Of a stretch of 64,000 bases of DNA, positions 27,869 to 34,759 are shown one piece after another. The DNA is from Streptomyces sp. NBC_01463 (lineage in GTDB: Bacteria > Actinomycetota > Actinomycetes > Streptomycetales > Streptomycetaceae): assembly GCA_036227345.1 (NCBI GenBank), contig CP109468.1, positions 4,712,001 to 4,776,000 on the forward strand, written 5' to 3'. How positions within the stretch are numbered: the first letter of the stretch is position 1; each line of letters begins with the position of its first letter. The notes below the pieces were generated by a model. That model saw only the letters and a program-made list of their open reading frames with translations, made no database searches and was not told the DNA's origin. A program made the translations under genes and the position numbers.

Positions 27869-29152
27869 GTGGGCAGTGGAGAAGAAACCGGCGTTGCGAT
27901 GAGCACCCCGGTGAACACCCCGACGAATCACCCGACACACGGCCCGACGAATGACCCGAAGAGCGCCTCGACGCACACTCCGACGGACGTCTCGACGCAG
28001 GGCGCAGCCGGGCACCCCGACATGGCGGCCGCGGCGCGCCTGGCCGCCCACAGCACTGTCTCCACCGCCCTCGCCCTGCGAAGTGACCACGAGCTGGCCG
28101 CACTTGTGGACGCCGCCCCGCCGCTCGGCTCCGGTATCGGCGGGAGGTCCGCGCTGCTGGAGGCCGACGGGAAGCAGGTCTTCGTGAAGCGGGTGCCGCT
28201 CACGGACCTGGAGCTGCTGCCGGAGAACGTACGGTCCACGGCCAACCTGTACGGGCTGCCCATGTGCTGTCAGTACGGCGTCGGCGGGCCCGGCTTCGGG
28301 GCGTGGCGGGAGCTCGCCGTCCACACCATGACGACGAACTGGGTGCTCGAAGGCGCGTACCCGGGGTTCCCGATGATGTACCACTGGCGCGTGCTGCCGG
28401 AGACGGCCGTACTGCCCGAGGACCTCGCGGACGTGGACAAGGTGGTGGCCTTCTGGGGAGGGAGCCCGGAGGTGCGTCGCCGCATCGAGGGCCTTCAGCA
28501 GTCCTCGGCGAGCCTCACGCTGTTCCTGGAGTACATCCCCCTCACGCTCCACGACTGGCTCACCGAGCTGGCGCAGACCGGCGAAGAGGCCGCCGACGAG
28601 GTCCTCCCCATGGTGGAGCGCGAACTGGAGGCCGGTACGTCCTTCATGAACGCGCACGGGCTCCTGCACTTCGACGCCCACTTCCAGAACATCCTCACCG
28701 ACGGCCGGCGCCTCTACTTCACGGACTTCGGCCTCGCCCTGTCCTCCCTGTTCGACCTGTCACCCTCCGAGGCCGGCTTCCTCGGCCTGCACCGGACCTA
28801 CGACCGCTGCTACACGGTCAGCTGGCTGGTGAACTGGCTGATCACCGCCCTGTACGGATACGAGCGCGACGAACGCATCGCACTCATCCGCGCATGCGGC
28901 CGGGGAGAGGACCCGCTGCCCGGGCCGCCGAAGGCCAGGGCCGTCCTCTCCCGGCACGCGCCGCTCGCCGCAGAGCTGACGGACTTCTACCTGAAGGTCC
29001 AGGACGGGGACAGGGAGACCCCGTACCCCGCGGCCGAGCTCCGCCGGATCCTCGAAGCCGACGGAGCGCGGCCGAGGCCTCAGGCCGATGAACCGCTGTC
29101 GACGACCAGGTCGGTGCCGACCACCGATCCGGCCGCGGTTGACGCGAGGTAG
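27869..29152 (+). CDS. Kinase-fold protein (aminoglycoside-phosphotransferase/Hanks-like)
   Basis: This protein of up to 427 residues has a kinase fold: FVKRVPL (Lys), LFLEYIPLTLHDWL (hinge), HFDAHFQNIL (catalytic loop, Asp and Asn) and YFTDFGLAL (DFG). Such loops occur in phosphotransferases that act on small molecules or proteins. The first about 45 residues are a Thr/Pro/His-rich low-complexity tail. Start choice is open: GTG at 27869 or ATG at 27899 both have weak GGAG signals. Its 3' end overlaps the opposing SDR gene by 73 bp, so the last 24 codons are double-coding. Confidence 0.75.
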   Translation: MGSGEETGVAMSTPVNTPTNHPTHGPTNDPKSASTHTPTDVSTQGAAGHPDMAAAARLAAHSTVSTALALRSDHELAALVDAAPPLGSGIGGRSALLEADGKQVFVKRVPLTDLELLPENVRSTANLYGLPMCCQYGVGGPGFGAWRELAVHTMTTNWVLEGAYPGFPMMYHWRVLPETAVLPEDLADVDKVVAFWGGSPEVRRRIEGLQQSSASLTLFLEYIPLTLHDWLTELAQTGEEAADEVLPMVERELEAGTSFMNAHGLLHFDAHFQNILTDGRRLYFTDFGLALSSLFDLSPSEAGFLGLHRTYDRCYTVSWLVNWLITALYGYERDERIALIRACGRGEDPLPGPPKARAVLSRHAPLAAELTDFYLKVQDGDRETPYPAAELRRILEADGARPRPQADEPLSTTRSVPTTDPAAVDAR

Positions 29153-29838
29153 AGCACCGCGGCCGCCACCTCCTCGGCCGCCGCGACCCGGCCGAGCGGG
29201 TTCTCCGACTTCACCCGCTCGGTCCGGCCCGCCTCGGTCTCGCCGGGCCGGAGCGACATGGGCGCGGCGGAGGCGCCCGGGCTGACCGCGTTGATGCGAA
29301 TGCCCTGCTGGATGTGGTCGAGCGCGGCGGCGCGGGTCAGTGCGGAGACCGCCGCCTTCGAGGTGATGTAGGCGGCGGCGTTCGGGATGCGCAGGTGGGC
29401 GCCGAGGTTGGAGGAGACGTTGACGATGACCCCGCCGCCGTTCTCCCTCATGTGCGCGATCTCGTGTTTCATGGCCAGCCAGACGCCGGTGACGTTGGTC
29501 CGCAGCACCGCGTCCCAGTCCTCCTCGCTCACGTCCGCGACCGGGCCGGCGCCGCGGAGTATCCCGGCGTTGTTGACCGCGATGTCGAGCCCGCCGAAGC
29601 GGGTGACGCTCTCGCGCACGAGGTCCTGGAGCCGGCCGGAGTCGGTGACGTCGACCGTACGGGCGGCAGCCGTGCCGCCGGCCGCCTCGATGAGGCCGAC
29701 CGTCTCGTCCAGGGTGGCCGCGGTGCGACCGGCGGCGATCACGGAGGCGCCCTCGGCGGCGAAGGCGAGCGCGATCGCGCGGCCGAGACCGGAGCCTGCG
29801 CCGGTGACGAGCACGGTCTTGCCGGTGAAGCGGTTCAT
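29080..29838 (-). CDS. SDR-family oxidoreductase
   Basis: This 252-residue NAD(P)-dependent short-chain dehydrogenase has the Rossmann loop VTGAGSGLGRA (11-21), NNAG, the catalytic Ser in NVSSNLG, and Tyr/Lys in AAYITSKAAV. The substrate is unknown. It lies 50 bp downstream of the MFS gene on the same strand and probably belongs to the tetR-MFS-SDR transcript. It overlaps the 3' end of the convergent kinase-like gene. Confidence 0.9.
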   Translation of the reverse strand: MNRFTGKTVLVTGAGSGLGRAIALAFAAEGASVIAAGRTAATLDETVGLIEAAGGTAAARTVDVTDSGRLQDLVRESVTRFGGLDIAVNNAGILRGAGPVADVSEEDWDAVLRTNVTGVWLAMKHEIAHMRENGGGVIVNVSSNLGAHLRIPNAAAYITSKAAVSALTRAAALDHIQQGIRINAVSPGASAAPMSLRPGETEAGRTERVKSENPLGRVAAAEEVAAAVLYLASTAAGSVVGTDLVVDSGSSA

Positions 29839-29888
29839 GGTCCGGTAACTCCTCTGATGAATGGCTCAGTTGGCGTGCAGGTGCTGGT

Positions 29889-31235
29889 TCAGTGGGTGCG
29901 GTGGTTGAGGACGGCTGTGACGGCGAGGGCGCACCCCGTCGCGGCCAGCGAGAGGGAGTCGCTACCGAGCGCGAGCAGGAGGGCGAACAGGACGGTCGGG
30001 CCGAGCTCCATCGCGCTGTTCAGCACACCGCCCGCGAGCCCGGTCCGGTGCGGCGGCACACCTGCGGTGGCGAGCACGGCGGCCCCGCCGAACGCGGCGG
30101 CGGTACCGGCCGCCAGCAGCACGAGTCCCGGCAGCAGCCCGTACGCGTACGGGGTGTGCGCGTGGAGTCCGGGGCCGGCGAGGAGGGCGAGCCCGGCCGC
30201 GCCGGTGCCGAGTCCGGCGGTCGTGACGGCTCCGGCCCCGTACCGCACGGCGAGCGGCCCTGCCGCCCGGCCGGATGTGATCAGGGCGAGGGCGAACGGC
30301 ACGAAGGCCGCCGAGGTCCGGAGGGGTGACCAGTCGCGTGTCTGCTGGAGGTGGAGCGAGAGGACCACGGAGGTCATCGCGGTCGCACAGGCGCTCAGCG
30401 CGATGGCCGTGAGGGCGAGGCCCCGCCGCCGGTCGAGCAGGAAGCGGGGCGGCAGCAGCGGGTCGCCGGCGCGGCGCTCGGCGCACAGGAACACGACGAG
30501 CAGGACGGTCCCGCCGAGCAGGGGCACGAGCACGCCCGCCGACAACCAGGGCCGGACGTCGGTGACGACGAGTCCGTAACTGGCGAAGGTGATCCCGGCC
30601 GTGGCGAGCAGAGCGCCCGGCAGGTCGAGCGTCCTGCCGCGGTGCGGAGCGGTGTGCGGCAGCAGCCGGGGCGCGAGCGCCAGGGCGGCGACCGCGACCA
30701 CGAGCGGCACGACGAACGTCCAACGCCACGAGAGCCACGTCAGGATGACGCCGGAGAGCAGATTCCCGGCGGTCGCGCCGAGCACGGAGAGGCCGCCCCA
30801 GGTGGCCATCGCCCTGCCGTACGCGGCGGGTGACGGATGGGCGGCACGCAGCACCGCCATGGCGGCGGGCGCGACGAGGGCCGCACCGGCGCCCTGCGCG
30901 AAACGGGCCGCGAGCAGGGCCCCGACACCGGGAGCGAACGGGGCGGCGGCCGAGGCGGCGGCGAAGAGAAGGAGGCCGAAGGCGAGGGTGCGCCGCCCGC
31001 CGTAGCGGTCGGCCAGACGGCCGCCGAAGAGCAGCAGCCCGGCGAAGGTCAGCCCGTACGAGGCGCTGAGCAGGATCAAGTCGGCCCGCTGCAAGCCGAA
31101 TTCCCGCCCGATGACCGGCAGCGGTACGGCGATCGCGGCGAGCGTGAAGATCAGCGTGGTCTGCACGCTGCCGAGAAGGGCGAAGGCGTAGCGGTGCTGC
31201 ACGTCGACGACGTGGGCGGCTCCCCCGGCGGTCAT
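29889..31235 (-). CDS. MFS transporter (drug-efflux type)
   Basis: This 448-residue major-facilitator protein has about 12 TM helices. The loop GGRLADRYGGRRTL is the motif A of the drug:H+ antiporter branch, and GAALVAPAAMAVL and YGRAMATWGGLSVLGATAGNLLSG follow the usual TM4-TM5 pattern. The ATG at 31235 is fixed by AGGAGGAGGGG just upstream. It lies downstream of tetR on the same strand and has its own copy of the operator motif 24 bases before the start. Export of a drug-like or self-made compound is likely, and the substrate is unknown. Confidence 0.87.
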   Translation of the reverse strand: MTAGGAAHVVDVQHRYAFALLGSVQTTLIFTLAAIAVPLPVIGREFGLQRADLILLSASYGLTFAGLLLFGGRLADRYGGRRTLAFGLLLFAAASAAAPFAPGVGALLAARFAQGAGAALVAPAAMAVLRAAHPSPAAYGRAMATWGGLSVLGATAGNLLSGVILTWLSWRWTFVVPLVVAVAALALAPRLLPHTAPHRGRTLDLPGALLATAGITFASYGLVVTDVRPWLSAGVLVPLLGGTVLLVVFLCAERRAGDPLLPPRFLLDRRRGLALTAIALSACATAMTSVVLSLHLQQTRDWSPLRTSAAFVPFALALITSGRAAGPLAVRYGAGAVTTAGLGTGAAGLALLAGPGLHAHTPYAYGLLPGLVLLAAGTAAAFGGAAVLATAGVPPHRTGLAGGVLNSAMELGPTVLFALLLALGSDSLSLAATGCALAVTAVLNHRTH

Positions 31236-31258
31236 ACCCCTCCTCCTACGCAATATTT

Positions 31259-31270
31259 GAACGATCGGTC
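31259..31270. promoter_or_regulatory. TetR-type operator upstream of the MFS gene
   Basis: GAACGATCGGTC is a 12-bp sequence centred on the palindrome CGATCG. It lies 24 bases before the MFS start and is identical to the copy before tetR. It sits in AT-rich promoter sequence, with ATTT on one side and ATTAT on the other. Confidence 0.7.
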
Positions 31271-31343
31271 CATTATCTGGGCGTGCGGCACGCGGTATGC
31301 GGTATGGGGGTGGAGGGCGCCGATGACCCCGGCGCCCCGTGAC

Positions 31344-31928
31344 TCAGTCCAGCAGGGTGAGCGCCTGCTCGGCCGCGTCCCGCACCCGGGCGGGATCGTC
31401 GGACGCCTTGCCGACGATCCGTACGCCCTGGAGCAGGACGAGCAGCATGCGGGACAGTGCGCGCGGATCGCGGTCCGCGGGCAGCTCGCCCTGCGCCCGT
31501 GCCCGGACGAGCGCGGAGTGCAGCAGCGTTTCGAGGTGCTCCCAGCTGATCTCGACCCGGCGGGCCGCCGCGGAGTCGTGCGGCGCGAGTTCGGCCGCCG
31601 TGTTGGTGATGAGGCAGCCGTGCAGCCGGTCCTCGGGGGAGGCGGCCTCCGAGGCGAAGCGGCGGACCACCGCCCGTACGGCGGGCAGGGCCGGCCCCGG
31701 CTGGGACAGCTCGGTGAGGAGGAACGGATCGCGGCCCTCGGAGTACCGGTCCATGGCCTTCAGGTACAGCTCGTGCTTGCTGCCGAAGGTGGCGTAGATG
31801 CTGGCGCGGCCGATGCCGAGGTGCTCGACGAGATCGGCGATCGACGTCGCTTCGTAGCCGCGCCGCCAGAACAGCTCAAGGGCCGACTGCAGCGCGGCGT
31901 CCGGATCGAATTCCTTGGTCCTGGCCAC
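31344..31928 (-). CDS. TetR family transcriptional regulator
   Basis: This 194-residue repressor has an N-terminal HTH: FDPDAALQSALELFWRRGYE, TSIADLVEHLGIGRASIYATF, GSKHELYLKAMDRY, as in the TetR/AcrR branch. The C-terminal ligand domain (about 60-190) is variable and has LHGCLITNTAAELA, seen in members next to MFS and oxidoreductase genes. Operator-like 12-mers precede both this gene and the MFS gene at the same distance, so it probably represses itself, the pump and the SDR until a ligand binds. Confidence 0.9.
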   Translation of the reverse strand: MARTKEFDPDAALQSALELFWRRGYEATSIADLVEHLGIGRASIYATFGSKHELYLKAMDRYSEGRDPFLLTELSQPGPALPAVRAVVRRFASEAASPEDRLHGCLITNTAAELAPHDSAAARRVEISWEHLETLLHSALVRARAQGELPADRDPRALSRMLLVLLQGVRIVGKASDDPARVRDAAEQALTLLD

Positions 31929-31951
31929 ATCGGAGACCGTAAGCCATTGCG

Positions 31952-31963
31952 GAACGATCGGTC
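31952..31963. promoter_or_regulatory. TetR-type operator upstream of tetR
   Basis: The same GAACGATCGGTC as at 31259-31270 lies 24 bases before the tetR ATG and is followed by AATAAA. Identical sequence and identical spacing at two promoters of one cluster indicate the binding site of the local TetR. Confidence 0.7.
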
Positions 31964-32001
31964 AATAAAGGTGCTCCGCCCGGGAGCCGCGGCCGAGCCG
32001 T

Positions 32002-32027
32002 ACTCCAGGTCCGGCTGGACCTGGAGT
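32002..32027. other. Perfect 11-bp inverted repeat in the tetR/dacB gap
   Basis: ACTCCAGGTCC (32002-32012) and GGACCTGGAGT (32017-32027) are separated by 4 bases. It may be a terminator for the dacB side or an operator. MerR-type operators have similar ACTCCAG..CTGGAGT arms, but no MerR gene is nearby. Confidence 0.4.
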
Positions 32028-32157
32028 TGCCGAACAGTAGTCGAGCAGGAGGGGGATCCGGCGCGGAGCCGCCGAGGTGATCGACGAGGTGCGCGTGCGC
32101 GGACGGCCGGTACGCCGTCCGCGACGGCGTCCTCGTCGCGGACGGCCCCGTGAGCGC

Positions 32158-33813
32158 TCAGCCTTCGCGCCGTGCCGCGTCCTCCTGCAAGTACGCGGAG
32201 ATCATGGCGAGGTCGTCGGCGATGTCCAGCACTTCGTTGACGTCGGTGGTCCGGGTGGAGGCGCCGTTCACGCCCGCGAAGAAGGCGTCGAAGCGGCCGT
32301 GGCCCTTGTCGAGGTAGCCGGCGATCGTGATGGCGCCGACGGCCAGCCGGTTGTTGAGCGCATCGAGCCCGACCGCGGCCCCGGTCTTCGCGAACACCTT
32401 TCCGCGGGCCGGGCAGTGGGTGCAGTTCTCGGCCAGCAGACCGTCGACGCCGAGGATGGGCAGTGTGTTCCGGAAGACCTTCGCCTCGGGCGTGTGCTGC
32501 CAGTACGTCAGCAGCTGCACCACGGCCCTGGGCGTGGTCCGGTCGACGGGGTTTCCGCCGCGGCCGTCCAGGAGCTGGACCTGCTTGCGGTCGACGCCCG
32601 CGCGGTCCAGGAAGTCGGCCAGCACCGGGAAGCCGTCCATGCAGTCCTTGCTGCCGGCCGTGACCGCCATCAGACAGATGGCGAGGTTGCCGCCCAGGTT
32701 GTGGCTGACCTTGAAGATGAGCTTGGCGTACTGGGAGAACGGCGGCGAGGTGTACAGGGCCACGCGCGGCCGGCCCGCGTACGAGCCGGGGAGCTGCCCG
32801 ACCGGGTTGGCACCGGTCGCCTTCGCCGTCACCTGCACCCCGGCCCGCTCCAGCGCCTCGATCAGCGCGGTGCGCCCGAAGGCCGCCGGGTCGGTGATCG
32901 GGGACACCTTCAGCGCCGGTTCGGAGCCGGCCGCGATGGTGCCGGAGAGCCGGATCCGGGTGCCGTCGGCGGAGGCCGTCACCTGGATGTCCGTCGGCTG
33001 CCCCGCAGCCACGGTCCGCACGGTCGACGTGACGCGGTACGGGGAGACCTTCGGCCGCCAGTCCAGCCGGGCGGGCGAGCCGGGACGGGCGCCCGGGGTG
33101 GTCAGCAGGTCGATGAGATTGTCGTTGATGATCAGCGGGGTCGGGACGGGGTCGAAGACCGGCTCGGGCCGGAACAGCCGGTCGTCGACGATCACGTTCC
33201 CCGCGACACGGGTGATGCCGGAGAGCCGCACCTGCTGGGCGAGCTTGTCGATCCCGGCGAGCGGGTTCTCCGGGGTGAGCGTGGCGCCGGGGAAGTCGTC
33301 GGCGTACGTGTGGTCGAGATCGGTGTAGTCGACCGTGCCGTCCCGACGGGTCCTGCCGCCCATGGTGAGATCGCCCTGGGCGACCAGGCCGAGATCGCCG
33401 TTCAGCGTGCTGCCGCGGCGCTCGCCGATCGCGTACACGGGCGTCCTGAAGCGGTGGTCGCCACCGAGTGCGTCCCACGCCCCGGAGGTCCCGAACAGCT
33501 TGGCCACGGAACCGGGGATGAAGAACTGATCGGCGAACCGGCTGTGGACGACCCGCCCGCTGTCCGGGTCCTGCTGGAGCAGACCCCACTGGGCGTGGGG
33601 GTAGTCCGGCTTCCGCATGATCTCCGTGATCCGCGGGTCGAGCCGGTCGGGACCGGCGGTGTCGGGCGACGAGACCGCCTGGGCGGCGGCGCCCGATGTC
33701 AGGGCCAGGAGCAGCAGCGCACTGCATCCGGCGACCACACGACGCCGAAGGGACCGGAAGTCTTCTCCTCGCACTGCACCACGCACCGTTCGTCTCGGCA
33801 GGTTGCTGTTCAT
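32158..33813 (-). CDS. dacB: D-alanyl-D-alanine carboxypeptidase/endopeptidase (PBP4, DacB type)
   Basis: This 551-residue class C penicillin-binding protein trims or cleaves cross-linked peptidoglycan peptides outside the cell. There is an N-terminal signal or anchor (RRRVVAGCSALLLLALTSG after a basic stretch). Catalytic motifs are SVAK (in PGSVAKLFGT), SHN (in VSHNLGGN) and KTG (in VFAKTGAA), with the extra domain II and III sequences expected for PBP4 between the first two. The ATG at 33813 is used; the open frame runs further upstream but without conserved features. It is monocistronic and flanked by hairpins. Confidence 0.9.
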   Translation of the reverse strand: MNSNLPRRTVRGAVRGEDFRSLRRRVVAGCSALLLLALTSGAAAQAVSSPDTAGPDRLDPRITEIMRKPDYPHAQWGLLQQDPDSGRVVHSRFADQFFIPGSVAKLFGTSGAWDALGGDHRFRTPVYAIGERRGSTLNGDLGLVAQGDLTMGGRTRRDGTVDYTDLDHTYADDFPGATLTPENPLAGIDKLAQQVRLSGITRVAGNVIVDDRLFRPEPVFDPVPTPLIINDNLIDLLTTPGARPGSPARLDWRPKVSPYRVTSTVRTVAAGQPTDIQVTASADGTRIRLSGTIAAGSEPALKVSPITDPAAFGRTALIEALERAGVQVTAKATGANPVGQLPGSYAGRPRVALYTSPPFSQYAKLIFKVSHNLGGNLAICLMAVTAGSKDCMDGFPVLADFLDRAGVDRKQVQLLDGRGGNPVDRTTPRAVVQLLTYWQHTPEAKVFRNTLPILGVDGLLAENCTHCPARGKVFAKTGAAVGLDALNNRLAVGAITIAGYLDKGHGRFDAFFAGVNGASTRTTDVNEVLDIADDLAMISAYLQEDAARREG

Positions 33814-33929
33814 GGGGTCAGGTATGGACCCCGGTGGGCACGGAAAACGGGCGGCGCGAACGGGTGTCACCTGAACGGCACGGCGCATTCGTCGAAATGC
33901 GCAGCGAACGCGCGGCCGGGACGGTGGGC

Positions 33930-33973
33930 GCAGCCGCTGCCCGCATCCGCCGGGACGGCCGGGCAGCGGCTGC
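33930..33973. other. Long perfect hairpin upstream of dacB
   Basis: GCAGCCGCTGCCCG (33930-33943) pairs without mismatch with CGGGCAGCGGCTGC (33960-33973) over a 16-base loop. It lies in the 318-base gap (33814-34131), 117 bases before the dacB ATG. It could be a second terminator for the small secreted protein gene or part of the dacB leader. I see no open frame in the gap. Confidence 0.6.
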
Positions 33974-34083
33974 GGCTGCGGCCCGATTCAGCCCTCGGCC
34001 CTCTCAACGGCGGTTCCGCGGGGGAGGCCTCCGGCACGAGCGCGGTCATCCGCGGCGGGTGTGGTGACTCCGCAGGACGAACC

Positions 34084-34108
34084 AGCCCCAGGCCACTGAC
34101 CTGGGGCT
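34084..34108 (-). terminator. Hairpin terminator after the small secreted protein gene
   Basis: There is a perfect 9-bp stem, AGCCCCAGG (34084-34092) with CCTGGGGCT (34100-34108), and a 7-base loop. It begins 24 bases after the stop at 34132 in the direction of transcription. Confidence 0.75.
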
Positions 34109-34131
34109 GCGCTCCGGAGCGTGTGACGGGT

Positions 34132-34476
34132 TCAGGAGAAGACGACGGAGCGCACGAGGAGCCGGTCCGATGCGCCGCCTCCCGGGCGCAGGGTGAAGTA
34201 GGCGCCGCCCGTGCAGTCGGCTTCGAGGAAGACCGTCGCCGTCGCGTCGGTCCGGTTCTTGGGCGCGTAGGCGGCGGATCCCGGCTCGGATCCGGGTCCC
34301 TGGATGTTGATGCACGTACCGCTGGGCGGGTCGTTGACGAAGCCGACGGCGTCGTAGCCGTCGGAGGTCGTGTACGAGTAACGGAATTGGCCGTCGGCGG
34401 CCGAAGCGGAGCCGGGGGCGGTGAGGAGCAGTACGAGGGCGCCGGCCGAAGCGGCCATGGCGGAGCGGAGACGCAT
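34132..34476 (-). CDS. Small secreted protein, function unknown
   Basis: This 114-residue protein has a clean signal peptide (about 1-27: MRLRS, AGALVLLLTAPG, SASA). The mature part has about 87 residues and two Cys (CINIQGPG and DCTGG), which could form a disulfide. It starts GQFRYSYTTSDGYDAVGFVNDPPSG and ends with a beta-rich LRPGGGASDRLLVRSVVF. An AAAGGGAA site lies before the ATG at 34476, and it has its own terminator. Small secreted proteins of this kind are common in Streptomyces and have no assigned role. Confidence 0.78.
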   Translation of the reverse strand: MRLRSAMAASAGALVLLLTAPGSASAADGQFRYSYTTSDGYDAVGFVNDPPSGTCINIQGPGSEPGSAAYAPKNRTDATATVFLEADCTGGAYFTLRPGGGASDRLLVRSVVFS

Positions 34477-34759
34477 GACGTGTTCCCTTTATCTCGTGGG
34501 CGTACGAAGATCACGGCAAGCGCTGCCCGCCCCGGACGGGAGGTAGGCCCCGCGTCGCCCGAACGAGGGGTGAGGAATCGTTCCTCTCGCGCGTTCGGCT
34601 CTATCGGCCCGCGGCTTCCGCCCCGGGCGCCCGCAGTGGCCTCGCGCCTTCGGACGGTCCACGCACCGCGACCACCTCTGACCGCCCGCAACCACTGCGT
34701 GCGGCCGCGTGACAGACTGTCGCAACGCGTGTGTTGGTCAGGGGAGTTGGGGGCGGCGG

